From Mucilaginibacter glaciei (GTDB taxonomy: Bacteria > Bacteroidota > Bacteroidia > Sphingobacteriales > Sphingobacteriaceae), in assembly GCF_014773245.1 (NCBI RefSeq), contig NZ_JACWMX010000001.1, forward strand, positions 930,001-994,000: a stretch of DNA of 64,000 bases, written 5' to 3'. This document shows positions 10,093 through 19,245 of this stretch, piece by piece. A program made the position numbers and the translations under genes. Below the pieces are notes generated by a model that saw only the letters and a list, made by a program, of their open reading frames with translations, did not search any database and had not been told where the DNA came from. Each line of letters starts with the position of its first letter. Positions within the stretch are counted from its first letter, which is position 1.

Positions 10093-10125
10093 AGGTGTGA
10101 TTTTACACACCTCTCAGCAAAATTA
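10093..10125 (-). promoter_or_regulatory. Putative -7 box and leader hairpin of the reductase-GT4 operon
   Basis: On the minus strand TAATTTTG (10118-10125) matches TAnnTTTG. Just downstream is a perfect 7-base inverted repeat AGGTGTG/CACACCT (10093-10112) with a 6-base loop. It would sit at the very 5' end of the transcript, as an operator or a stabilising 5' stem. No good TTTG box is seen upstream. Confidence 0.4.
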
Positions 10126-10536
10126 CTTTTTTTTGCTTTACAACCATTATCTTTTTTCCGAATAAGTACCTGATCGCTATTTTTATTATCAATATTTCAT
10201 TGACAATGCGCACAAAATTATTTTATTAAAAATAATTGTAGACTCCCAATTCTTTAAACGTTAAAAACGGATTAAGGTTTATCAAAAATGTAAAAGTAAA
10301 ATCAAAAGCAACTTTAATCTTATTACTACAATTAACAACTCGTTTTGTTTAAGCTTGATAAATTAATAAAGTGGTGGATAATTTGACGGCTGAAATGAAT
10401 GGATTATTTCTTGATTGAAAAGCAATTGATGGTATACAAGATTCCCATTAGAATTTTTTTTTCTTTTGATATTTAAGTTTCTATGCGCGATCCGCATCTA
10501 TAATCAATGACTTATCCCGCCTAAAAAATTAAACGT

Positions 10537-10544
10537 TAACTTTG
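10537..10544 (+). promoter_or_regulatory. Putative -7 box before the GT4 gene
   Basis: TAACTTTG matches TAnnTTTG and lies 41 bases before the ATG at 10586. The upstream TTTG box is not evident. Confidence 0.4.
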
Positions 10545-10585
10545 CCACCTTTCTATCCGGATTTGATAGTGATAATTATATAAAG

Positions 10586-11656
10586 ATGAAAGTAGCTTTT
10601 ATTGTCAGGCCAAACCTATACACAATAGCTGGTGGTGACACCGTACAAATTGATCAAACGGCAAGGCAATTAAGAAATTTAGATGTTGAGGTAGATATTT
10701 TTTTATCAAACAAACCAATACCTTATAAAAAATACGATCTACTTAATTTTTTTCATATTACTCGACCTGCTGCCATACTGTACCATAGCGACTTGGCTAA
10801 AATGCCCTTTGTTATCTCAACTATTCATTGCCCTTACGGTGACTATGACAAATATCACCCTTCAGTAGCAAATACGTTATTCTCTTGGCTGTCTGAAGAT
10901 GCCAAAGATTACTTAAGGATCGTATCGCGTTGGTTAAGGTTTAAAGAAACAATCCCGTTAAGATATCTTTGGAATGGCCAGCACAAAAGCGTTGTTGAAG
11001 TTTTAAACAAGGCCGCGGCTATTTTGCCCAATTCGCAATCAGAAATGAACCGTGTTGTAAACAGCTACACTAATGTAAAAGGTGTGGTGATAACAAACGG
11101 CATCAACCCCGATAAATTTCTCTATGACCCGCAAATTGTAAAAGATAAAAGGTTAATAATTTGTGTAGGAAGAATAGAAAAACGTAAAAATCAGCTCAAC
11201 CTGATAAAGGCCCTTAACGGAACCGATTATAAATTGGTACTTATTGGTGCACCGTCCCCTACGCAGTTACCCTATTTCAACAAATGCAAAGCGGTCGCCG
11301 GGCCAAACGTTAAGTTCCTGAATAGAATCCCGCATGATGAAATGGTTAACTATTATCAAATGGCAAAGGTGCATGTACTGGCCAGTTGGTTTGAAACTAC
11401 GGGCTTAAGTACTTTAGAAGCCGCCTTAATGCACTGCAATATTGTTATAACTGATAAAGGCGATACTAAGGATTATTTTGGTGATTACGCTTTTTATTGT
11501 ACACCAGAAAGCCCTGAAAGCATTAGGGCAGCTGTAGAAAAAGCGGCAAAAGCTAATTTTGACGATTCGCTCGCTCAAAAAATTAAAACCTGGCACACCT
11601 GGCTTAAAGCGGCCGAGCAAACCTTTGACGCATATAAAGCTGCCGTTAATAAATAA
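10586..11656 (+). CDS. Glycosyltransferase family 4
   Basis: This 356-residue GT-B enzyme has an N-terminal acceptor domain starting MKVAFIVRPNLYTIAGGDTV. Its donor domain has IICVGRIEKRKNQLNLIKAL and ASWFETTGLSTLEAALMHCN, where ETTGLSTLE carries both EX7E glutamates. It should transfer a sugar in assembly of the exopolysaccharide. It has its own upstream region and is followed after about 136 bases by the export gene, so it may be monocistronic. Donor unknown. Confidence 0.9.
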   Translation: MKVAFIVRPNLYTIAGGDTVQIDQTARQLRNLDVEVDIFLSNKPIPYKKYDLLNFFHITRPAAILYHSDLAKMPFVISTIHCPYGDYDKYHPSVANTLFSWLSEDAKDYLRIVSRWLRFKETIPLRYLWNGQHKSVVEVLNKAAAILPNSQSEMNRVVNSYTNVKGVVITNGINPDKFLYDPQIVKDKRLIICVGRIEKRKNQLNLIKALNGTDYKLVLIGAPSPTQLPYFNKCKAVAGPNVKFLNRIPHDEMVNYYQMAKVHVLASWFETTGLSTLEAALMHCNIVITDKGDTKDYFGDYAFYCTPESPESIRAAVEKAAKANFDDSLAQKIKTWHTWLKAAEQTFDAYKAAVNK

Positions 11657-11757
11657 ATTAAATGCAAGCTGGTAAAACTTAAAACTTAAGCATAAGTTAT
11701 GAGTATGGACAGACCGTTCCGATAAACCAAAAATAGCATTACACTCATTTAATATTT

Positions 11758-11765
11758 TATATTTG
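11758..11765 (+). promoter_or_regulatory. Putative -7 box of the export/co-polymerase pair
   Basis: TATATTTG matches TAnnTTTG, 27 bases before the ATG at 11793. The -33 box is not clear. The gap also contains short repeats of the form AAACTTAAAACTTAAGC (11674-11700) of unknown meaning. Confidence 0.45.
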
Positions 11766-11792
11766 TAAGCTTAGTTTAACATTAATTACTAC

Positions 11793-14138
11793 ATGCGTTT
11801 TAAATATTTATTGCTACTCCTGTTTATAGCTTTCATTACCCCTTTTAATAAGATGTATGCTCAAAATATATCAATGAGCAATATCCAGAACGTTAAAGTT
11901 AGTCAGCTGTCTGACGAGCAAATAACTCAGGTTTGGAAACGCTTGCAAGATTCTGGCATACCCGAAGAGGAGGCTTATAAACTGATGCTACAAAAAGGAT
12001 TGTCGCCGGGCGAGGTTCAGGCATTTAAAGACCGGGTCACACTTTTAGGGCTCAATAAAAAAACTGCATCCAAAACGTCATCAGGTGCCGAAAAGGCCAA
12101 AATAGATTTTTCAAGAGATATCATAGATAGTGTTGGCAAACCTAAAAGCAAAGCAGCTACCCAAGCGACAACCACCGCTCCTGCAACGCTCGCCATTTAT
12201 GGTGCAGATTTTTTCAATCAATCATCCATAAAATTCGAACCTAATTTTTCTGTTGCCACCCCAAAGGGATATGTTTTAGGCCCGGGTGATGAAGTTATTG
12301 TATTAGTTACCGGGCTTAACGAAACCAGTGTACGATCAAAGGTAAGCCCCGAAGGAAACCTGCAAGTACCTTACGCAGGCATCATATATGTAAACGGTTT
12401 CACCATAGACCAGGCAACAACCTTGATCAGAAACAAAATGACCAGAATCTATCCTGGTTTAAGTTCCGGCCAAACGCAGTTAACTGTTAACCTGGGTAAT
12501 ACCCGTAGTATTAAAATCACGGTAGTTGGCGAGGTAAAAACTCCCGGATCCTACACTTTATCTTCTTTATCAACTTTATTTAATGTTTTGTATAACTCGG
12601 GCGGGCCAAACACCAACGGATCATTAAGAAACATTGAATTGATACGTAATAATAAGGTATTTAAAACGGTTGATTTTTACAGCTTTTTACAGCAGGGGTT
12701 ATTAAGCGGTAATGTGCGGTTAGAGGATCAGGATGTTATCAGGATCCCGGTGTACAAAAAACGGGTAGCCATTACAGGCGAAGTTAAGCGACCGGCTATT
12801 TATGAGCTTAAAGATAATGAGCAGTTGGATGACCTAATCAAATATGCCGGCGGCTACACGGATATTGCTTATAAAGGCATAGCCAAGATTGACCAGATCA
12901 ACACCCTGGAGCGCGAAGTAAAAGATGTGCCGGCAAATATGTTTGAGAATTACATACCGCGCAACGGCGATATGGTAACCATTGGTGCTATTACGAACCG
13001 CTATACCAACCGTATAACTTTAGAAGGTTCGGTCTTTCGCCCGGGCACCTATGAATTGTCTGCAGGGTTCACCTTGTCAGAATTATTAAAAAAGGCGCAA
13101 GGGCTTAAACCAGAAGCTTACATGGAACGTGGATATATAAAACGTACGCTTCCTAACCTGGAACGCGAGTCCATATCTTTTAAACCGGCAGATATTATGA
13201 ACGGCCGAAACGATATCCCGCTTCTGCGCGAGGACTCTGTTGTTATTTTAGATCGGGATGTGTTTACACCCAACCAAAAGATAACCATCAGCGGATACGT
13301 GCGCAACCCCTTGGTAATAACTTACCGTAAAGGCATGAAACTGGCAGACTTGATAGCAATGGCGGGAGGCTTTGATGACGAGGCTGCCGATCATCACGTT
13401 GAAGTTTCAAGGATCATCAAAAATGAAAGTGACAGTGTTGCCAATCAACTGGTAAACACCTTTACTGTTGATATGGATAAGACCCTCGCAAGCGCACCTG
13501 ACATTGAGCTGCAGCCTATGGACTACATTTATGTGCCAAGGCTGGTGAACTATCGGTCATTAGGGAATGTTGCTGTTAAAGGCGAAGTTTTGTTCCCGGG
13601 AGACTATGCGGTGCAAAAGCGTGACGAAAACGCTTTAGATTTTCTAAAGCGCGCAGGGGGGCTAACCCCTTACGCATCTTTGCAAAATGCCCAGGTTTAT
13701 CGTAAAGGTGTTAGGGTTAACCTTGACCTTTCAACAACAAATACAAGCCAAAAGGTAAAAACAAACATGATACTTTTACCCGGTGATAGCATATACGTAC
13801 CACGTGTAATATCTTATGTTGAGGTATCGGGTGCGGTTAATAACCCGCAGTACGTAACCTATAATGGAAGCCGCTTTAAATACTATATTAACGCCGCAGC
13901 AGGTACTACGGAAAATGCGAGGTTAAAAGGAGCATATATTAAGTACCCCGACGGTTTAAACAGACCGGTTAGGCATTTTCTGTTCTTTAGAGTGTACCCC
14001 ACAGTAAAACCAGGCAGTAAGATTATTGTTCCGGAGAAAACGCCTGACAATCGATTTAAAGTTGGCTTTGGTGACATTGCGCCACTTGCAGCTGCCTTGA
14101 CTGCGTTAGTTAGTTTATTTGCTATTCTATACAAATAA
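11793..14138 (+). CDS. Outer-membrane polysaccharide export protein with SLBB repeats (Wza-like)
   Basis: This 781-residue protein has a signal peptide (residues 1 to about 24, ending near MYAQN). A charged helical segment (NVKVSQLSDEQITQVWKRLQ onward) precedes the Poly_export domain, which begins around residue 155 with YVLGPGDEVIVLV. Several SLBB modules follow (each like VVGEVKTPGSYTLSS), and a hydrophobic C-terminal helix near ALTALVSLFAILYK suggests membrane anchoring. Wza-type proteins form the channel that carries polysaccharide across the outer membrane. It is about twice the length of E. coli Wza, as is usual for Bacteroidota forms with many SLBB copies. It is followed 3 bases later by its co-polymerase partner. 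A paralogue lies at 31226-33733. Confidence 0.9.
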   Translation: MRFKYLLLLLFIAFITPFNKMYAQNISMSNIQNVKVSQLSDEQITQVWKRLQDSGIPEEEAYKLMLQKGLSPGEVQAFKDRVTLLGLNKKTASKTSSGAEKAKIDFSRDIIDSVGKPKSKAATQATTTAPATLAIYGADFFNQSSIKFEPNFSVATPKGYVLGPGDEVIVLVTGLNETSVRSKVSPEGNLQVPYAGIIYVNGFTIDQATTLIRNKMTRIYPGLSSGQTQLTVNLGNTRSIKITVVGEVKTPGSYTLSSLSTLFNVLYNSGGPNTNGSLRNIELIRNNKVFKTVDFYSFLQQGLLSGNVRLEDQDVIRIPVYKKRVAITGEVKRPAIYELKDNEQLDDLIKYAGGYTDIAYKGIAKIDQINTLEREVKDVPANMFENYIPRNGDMVTIGAITNRYTNRITLEGSVFRPGTYELSAGFTLSELLKKAQGLKPEAYMERGYIKRTLPNLERESISFKPADIMNGRNDIPLLREDSVVILDRDVFTPNQKITISGYVRNPLVITYRKGMKLADLIAMAGGFDDEAADHHVEVSRIIKNESDSVANQLVNTFTVDMDKTLASAPDIELQPMDYIYVPRLVNYRSLGNVAVKGEVLFPGDYAVQKRDENALDFLKRAGGLTPYASLQNAQVYRKGVRVNLDLSTTNTSQKVKTNMILLPGDSIYVPRVISYVEVSGAVNNPQYVTYNGSRFKYYINAAAGTTENARLKGAYIKYPDGLNRPVRHFLFFRVYPTVKPGSKIIVPEKTPDNRFKVGFGDIAPLAAALTALVSLFAILYK

Positions 14139-14141
14139 CAC

Positions 14142-15206
14142 ATGAACCAGGATAATACCCCATACCCATACGAGCCGGAATTTTCGTTCAGAAAACTCGT
14201 TAATGACAGGCTAAGTGATGTTGGATATATATTGCAATTTAAAAAGACTTTAGTGGCGGTGCTTATAGCCGGCGCTTCATTGGGCGCTTTAACTGCCTGG
14301 TTATGGACACCTACGTATACCGCCCGTTTAACCTTTGTAGTTGACGACGCAAAATCTTCTGGATCAGCAGGCGGCTTATCTGCTTTAGCAGGCCAATTTG
14401 GGTTTAATTTAGATGGTATTGGGGGTGCAAGTGGCGTACTGGCCGGCGACAATGTGCAGGAATTGATTAAAAGCCAAAAATTGATCAAAAAAACGTTGCT
14501 TACTCCGTATGATAGCACGCAAACACTTGCAGATAAATATGCAGCCGTTTACAAGCTGAACAAAAAATGGTTAAAATATAGTCCAGACGGTAAGATAACA
14601 AGGTTCCCAACGGATGACAGGCACAATACAAGGCTCCAGGATAGTCTTTTACATGAGATGACAACACTAATACTGTCTGGCGAATTTGGTATTGCGAAAA
14701 CCGATAAAAAACTGGGTTTTTTTGAGGTTAATACCACGATGAAAGATGAAAAGCTTGCGCAGTTATTTTGCGTTCGAATGATAAAGCAATCAACAGATTT
14801 TTTCATCACTACAAAAACCAAGCGGTTAAGAAATAACGTGGAACGATTGCAGCACCGTGCTGATAGCATTGGGCAAATACTTAACAAAAAAACGTATTCT
14901 TTATCGTCAACAAATCAAAACCTGTTAGATCTTAACCCTGCTTACACAAATGTGAATGCGAATGTTGAGGTAAAAGAACGCGATAAAATAGTATTGAGTA
15001 CTATATTTACAGAAACGGTTAAGAATCTTGAAGCAAGTAAAACTTCGCTGGCACAAGAGACTCCAACAGTACAAGTTGTTGATGAACCGGAATTTCCGTT
15101 GAAGAAGAATAGATTAAAGTACTCTATCGCAATTTTAGCAGGATTAGTCATTTCAGCTATTATTTTCAGCTTTTACACACTAATTACCCGGAAACCGGTT
15201 AATTAA
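14142..15206 (+). CDS. Wzz-type chain-length determinant / polysaccharide co-polymerase without kinase domain
   Basis: The 354-residue protein has two membrane helices (about residues 36-56 and 328-348) around a periplasmic coiled region, which is the Wzz/PCP topology. A glycine-rich segment (GSAGGLSALAGQFGFNLDGI) follows the first strand, and a PLKKNR proline-rich motif precedes the second helix. These proteins set chain length and link synthesis to export. The protein ends just after the second helix, so there is no Walker or tyrosine-rich BY-kinase part. It pairs with the adjacent export gene. Its stop overlaps by 4 bases the stop of the convergent Wzi gene. Confidence 0.88.
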   Translation: MNQDNTPYPYEPEFSFRKLVNDRLSDVGYILQFKKTLVAVLIAGASLGALTAWLWTPTYTARLTFVVDDAKSSGSAGGLSALAGQFGFNLDGIGGASGVLAGDNVQELIKSQKLIKKTLLTPYDSTQTLADKYAAVYKLNKKWLKYSPDGKITRFPTDDRHNTRLQDSLLHEMTTLILSGEFGIAKTDKKLGFFEVNTTMKDEKLAQLFCVRMIKQSTDFFITTKTKRLRNNVERLQHRADSIGQILNKKTYSLSSTNQNLLDLNPAYTNVNANVEVKERDKIVLSTIFTETVKNLEASKTSLAQETPTVQVVDEPEFPLKKNRLKYSIAILAGLVISAIIFSFYTLITRKPVN

Positions 15207-16894
15207 AACCGATAGGTTACGCCCAATTCACCGTGAAAGTTAAACACATCGTTATTAGGGATGTAGTATTTAGAAGGATCGTAATTCTTTAAGATCCACT
15301 GATAATTGTAAGATTTTATCCCTTGTAATTTCGTGTTTAATATTAAATTTTTGTAGTTCCACTCCCCTTGTAAAGCCAAGGCAACATCAACCCATTTACG
15401 GCTGTTACCATTTATGTCAGGAAATGCGATCCGGTAAAAGTCAACATTGTGCTCATAACGCTCAAAGTTGATTCCTAAACGTTTTAAGCCGCTTACCCAA
15501 CTTAAATCAAATGACTGCAGATTGCCACCTGAACCGGTTCCTGCGCCCAGTATCTGCCCAAGGTTTGTTTGCCCATCATTTACTCCGCTATGAATATACC
15601 AACCAAGGGCATCTCTTACTAACCTATCCGGCGTTTGTGAAAGTTGGGTTACTTCGGCACTAACCAAGATATTTTGATCGGCCTTACCGTTAAATGGTAT
15701 CATTTTCTGGATACCGAATATGTAAGCTCTTGAATGATCCGGAGAACCCAAAAAATCTCTTAAATTGTACGAATTATCATTAAGACCATACTCAAAGTAA
15801 ACCTCTGCCTGTGCCTTTTTAAATAACCACCTGGCGTACAGCGAAGTATATTGATCACGGGGGAATGGATCGCCATTAATTATAGTTTGTTTTTGATAAG
15901 GAACAAAAAACGGAAAATACCCACTAAAGCCGCTAACATCGTTGCTGTATGCGTTAAAGGTACGGGTAAGCCCTAAAGTTAAACCCGGCACCCACCTTAA
16001 ATGATAGTTTAAATTAAAGCCTGTGTAATAACGCCAGTCGTCTCTTTTTGGAATATTCAGATTGGTGCCATCAGGCAGCGACGTAACGTCCAATAGTGGG
16101 GTGTATCCTGACGCATCTAACCGCCCTGCTATGATTTGCCCTTCAAAAGATCCCAAAAATGTTTTTATAGGCCTTGTAGTATGTATCGTTGCGTGTTTAA
16201 ACCCTGGGGCATTGTTACTTAAAATTAGCGCATTACGAACGCCTGGCCCCCACCATATATTCTCATTTGACAGCCCAAATGCAATAGGATTAAACGTTAG
16301 CAAAACGTTGCTTTGTCCTAAAAAGGCCTTGCTGTATGATCCGTTGCCATAACGCTCCGGCTGATCAATAAATGAGTTGTAAAAGTAATATGAACGCAGG
16401 TCATCACCCGTATGGCCTGATGCAAAACCGTTGAATTTAGGATTTGCTGCATAGACAAACTCCGGCCGGAGTTGGATGCTCAGAGGGCCGTATTTTATAA
16501 AAACACCACCGCTTATCAAAGTCTGATATCCTTTAGCTGGTATCATAGGCCCATCATTCCAACCATAAGGATGATCGGAATTGAATTGCTGCTGCCAACT
16601 TAAAGGCAGAATTTGAATTAGCCCCTTACCACTTCCGAATGTTAACGGCCCGGTTCGGGTCCAACTATCTTTTCTTAATGTGGTATCCGGGTTAAATATA
16701 TCCTTAACCTTCAACGCTGACTGATTAAGAGGGCGCATTGTGAATGAAATGTTAGAATCAACCTTACCAAGTAGCTGCTGCCTTCTGTAATAATCATCTA
16801 AAGGGCCACCAACAGGTATGGATTGTGCCCATATTTTGGTAGATAATGTCGCAAACACACAAATAATCACCAATAAAAAAAATATTTTTCTCAT
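15203..16894 (-). CDS. Capsule assembly Wzi family outer-membrane protein (copy 1)
   Basis: This 563-residue protein has a signal peptide (ends near TKIWAQ) and a C-terminal aromatic residue (GVTYRF), both expected for an outer-membrane beta-barrel. Alternating amphipathic strands and conserved segments such as HPYGWNDGPMIPAKGYQTL and SFEGQIIAGRLDASG fit the Wzi family (PF14052). E. coli Wzi is a barrel lectin that holds capsule at the cell surface. It follows its close paralogue by 12 bases at the distal end of block B, suggesting a recent tandem duplication or a two-component surface attachment. Confidence 0.88.
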   Translation of the reverse strand: MRKIFFLLVIICVFATLSTKIWAQSIPVGGPLDDYYRRQQLLGKVDSNISFTMRPLNQSALKVKDIFNPDTTLRKDSWTRTGPLTFGSGKGLIQILPLSWQQQFNSDHPYGWNDGPMIPAKGYQTLISGGVFIKYGPLSIQLRPEFVYAANPKFNGFASGHTGDDLRSYYFYNSFIDQPERYGNGSYSKAFLGQSNVLLTFNPIAFGLSNENIWWGPGVRNALILSNNAPGFKHATIHTTRPIKTFLGSFEGQIIAGRLDASGYTPLLDVTSLPDGTNLNIPKRDDWRYYTGFNLNYHLRWVPGLTLGLTRTFNAYSNDVSGFSGYFPFFVPYQKQTIINGDPFPRDQYTSLYARWLFKKAQAEVYFEYGLNDNSYNLRDFLGSPDHSRAYIFGIQKMIPFNGKADQNILVSAEVTQLSQTPDRLVRDALGWYIHSGVNDGQTNLGQILGAGTGSGGNLQSFDLSWVSGLKRLGINFERYEHNVDFYRIAFPDINGNSRKWVDVALALQGEWNYKNLILNTKLQGIKSYNYQWILKNYDPSKYYIPNNDVFNFHGELGVTYRF

Positions 16895-16906
16895 ACTATT
16901 GCGTGT

Positions 16907-18607
16907 TTAGAACCTGTATGTTGCACCTAACTGTAACTGCAGATTAAATGCATTGATACCATTTACAAAATAAGGCGCATCTGCCGGTTGAACCTGATTG
17001 ATATACCATTGGTAATTTATTGATTGAACGCCCATTAGCTTGGCATTAAATATCAAATTTTTGTAATTCCACTCTCCGTTAGCTGCAAAACTAAGGTCAA
17101 CCCAGTGTCGCCTGAAATCGCCGCTATCGTAGTACGCATAATAGTAAAAATCATTGTTATGCGCATAGCGTTCAATTTGTATCCCTAGTTTTTTAAGTCC
17201 TTTTATCCAACTCACATTTAATGATTGCAAGTTACCACCAGGCCCTATACCAGCCCCTAATACTTCGCCATGATTAGTATAGCCCTGCCTGATATTTTTA
17301 TTGACATACCATTCATAACCACCTTTAATATTATCTATCGATGTTTCTTGCAACTGGGTCACCTCAAGGCCAATCAGCAGGTTTTCATTACGTGATCTGT
17401 TAAACGGTAATATTTTTCTTAATCCAAAAATGTAGGCGCGCGATTTATCGGGCGTTAAAACATCTTGGGTAGCATCATTGGTGTAGTTATTATGCCCATA
17501 CTCAAAATAAACCTCTGCCTGTTCTTTAGTCCATAACCACCTTACAAACATGGCGCTTCGCTGATCTTGCTTATTTATAGCACCATCAGGTGCGGTAACA
17601 GGTTTAACTGTTGTAAACAAAGGCAAATAATCCCTTATACCGTTTAAATCCTTCCCATAGGTTTGAGAACTTTGATCGTAACCCAAGAACAGGCCGGGTA
17701 TCCATTTAGGCTGCCAGGTTAATACAACACCAGCCAGATACCGCCAGTCGTTAGGTTTAGGGATATAAAGATTTGTCCCAAAATAGCTGTGGTCGGGTAC
17801 TAAGGGTGCAAACCCCGAATTTTCTAACCGGCCGGCAATTAACTGCCCCTCAAATGATCCCAAGGGCGTTTTTAAAGGTTTGATGGTATTAAAGGTAAGG
17901 TGGGCGAAACCCGGTGCATTATTACTCATTAGCAACGAACTACGGATGCCTGGCCCCCACCATAAACTTTCTGTTGATAACCCGAATGACAGCGCTTTGT
18001 AATTTAAACGGATGCTGCTTTGCCCCCAATATACCTTGTTGTAGCTGCTGGTGCCGAAACGGGCAGGCAGGTCTATATTATTATAAATATCATAATAGCG
18101 GGCAAAAATAACATCATAGTGTCCATTATTAAAAGTTTCAAACTCCGAATTTGCTGCTGTTACAAATTCAGGTTTGAATTGAACACTCAAAATACCATAG
18201 TCTAAATAAATACCTGCACTTATAAGCGTTTGAAGCCCCTTTGACGGAATCATCGCTCCATCATTCCAACCGTATGGATGGTGTGAGTTGAATTGCGTTT
18301 GCAAACTAACCGGTAACAAACTTATTTTAAGCTTACTACCTTTTTGTTGCCATTGCCCATCAGCATTTAACAAATTATAGCGTAGCTCCGTAGTATCAGG
18401 ATAATATGCATTTCGGCGGCCTTTTAGCAGGGCAGGGAAAATAGGCCTTACTGTAAAAGAAACATTAGTATCTGTAAGCCCTAATAACTGCCCGTTGCGG
18501 TAATAATCTTCAACAGCGGTAGCACCTACAGGCAGCGTTTGGCCATATGAGGTTGTTTTTGCAAATTGTAAAAATAAACAAACTAAAATAAACTTTAACA
18601 CTCTCAT
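16907..18607 (-). CDS. Capsule assembly Wzi family outer-membrane protein (copy 2)
   Basis: This 566-residue paralogue of the preceding entry shares segments such as HPYGWNDGAMIPSKGLQTL, WWGPGIRSSLLMSNNAPGF and GSFEGQLIAGRLENSG. It has a signal peptide (ends near TTSYGQ) and a terminal aromatic residue (GATYRF). It is predicted to form a surface barrel that binds or places the exported polysaccharide. Its start overlaps the stop of the upstream lipoprotein gene by 4 bases, so the three are translated together. Divergence between the two Wzi copies is moderate over the full length. Confidence 0.88.
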   Translation of the reverse strand: MRVLKFILVCLFLQFAKTTSYGQTLPVGATAVEDYYRNGQLLGLTDTNVSFTVRPIFPALLKGRRNAYYPDTTELRYNLLNADGQWQQKGSKLKISLLPVSLQTQFNSHHPYGWNDGAMIPSKGLQTLISAGIYLDYGILSVQFKPEFVTAANSEFETFNNGHYDVIFARYYDIYNNIDLPARFGTSSYNKVYWGQSSIRLNYKALSFGLSTESLWWGPGIRSSLLMSNNAPGFAHLTFNTIKPLKTPLGSFEGQLIAGRLENSGFAPLVPDHSYFGTNLYIPKPNDWRYLAGVVLTWQPKWIPGLFLGYDQSSQTYGKDLNGIRDYLPLFTTVKPVTAPDGAINKQDQRSAMFVRWLWTKEQAEVYFEYGHNNYTNDATQDVLTPDKSRAYIFGLRKILPFNRSRNENLLIGLEVTQLQETSIDNIKGGYEWYVNKNIRQGYTNHGEVLGAGIGPGGNLQSLNVSWIKGLKKLGIQIERYAHNNDFYYYAYYDSGDFRRHWVDLSFAANGEWNYKNLIFNAKLMGVQSINYQWYINQVQPADAPYFVNGINAFNLQLQLGATYRF

Positions 18608-19245
18608 AAGGCAATTGCTTTAATCCGGATATTATCTACCGACCAGCTTTCATCACATTTTGGGTCGGCTGTATTTGTTTGAATTAATTTATCTAAACAC
18701 TGCAATATTAATGTGCTCTTTGAATGCCTTATAGTTTTCTGAATTTTATAAAGAGTAGTACCGTTAGGATTGGTAGCTAAATTACATAGGCCGGGTAAAT
18801 CTGTACGGAATGCGCCGGCTTTAGGATTGCTATAATTGTTGGGATAATCTAATGGGTAAGATTGAGGTTCGCAAAACACACCAACGCCACAAGGCGAATT
18901 TGAAAAGGAAGCATTGATGTAGGGATTGCCATCAACCAACATGCTAAAAATATCCGGCCCATCGGGTGCTAACTTATTTCCATCCCAGCTATCGTGTATA
19001 TAAAGGTCATATGAAATAGTAACCAAATCATGTTTAGGCAGATCATTGATGGTAAGAGCGAACCCATCGTTATTATAATTGCCTAAAACCGCCGTATTAT
19101 TGAATTTTATAATACGTCCATTAGTTATATGAGTAAGATCGGCGGTATCAAAATCATTACCATATACCTCCACCTCGTTTTGAACCGTTTTAGTGCAGGA
19201 AATTAAACAAACAACTACCGCATAAGCAAGTAATTTTATTTTCAT
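18604..19245 (-). CDS. Lipoprotein of unknown function in exopolysaccharide operon
   Basis: The 213-residue protein has a lipobox (CLISC, cysteine near residue 17), so it should be a lipid-anchored envelope protein. The rest is beta-rich, with segments such as DLVTISYDLYIHDSWDGN and a late WSVDNIRIKAI strand typical of jelly-roll folds that bind carbohydrates. Several extra cysteines (in NSPCGVGVFCEPQ and LPGLCN) could form disulfides. It sits between the CapD-like enzyme and the Wzi genes with 0-4 base spacing. A role in surface retention of the polymer is possible but only inferred. Confidence 0.75.
   Translation of the reverse strand: MKIKLLAYAVVVCLISCTKTVQNEVEVYGNDFDTADLTHITNGRIIKFNNTAVLGNYNNDGFALTINDLPKHDLVTISYDLYIHDSWDGNKLAPDGPDIFSMLVDGNPYINASFSNSPCGVGVFCEPQSYPLDYPNNYSNPKAGAFRTDLPGLCNLATNPNGTTLYKIQKTIRHSKSTLILQCLDKLIQTNTADPKCDESWSVDNIRIKAIAL

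Larger units (their letters stand above)
10040..10585. other. AT-rich intergenic region between divergent exopolysaccharide genes
   Basis: This is a 546-base stretch without a credible gene. It holds a -7-like box for the minus-strand reductase with a small hairpin in its leader, and a TAACTTTG box before the plus-strand GT4. The middle is strongly AT-rich with poly-A/T runs and nothing else recognised. Such a gap between divergent operons usually holds both promoters and regulator sites. Confidence 0.6.

Noticed and set aside
13883..14518. A 211-residue minus-strand frame across the export/co-polymerase junction.
   Set aside because: It covers two real genes in antisense, and low-complexity residues (Ser/Pro-rich) are typical of shadow frames.
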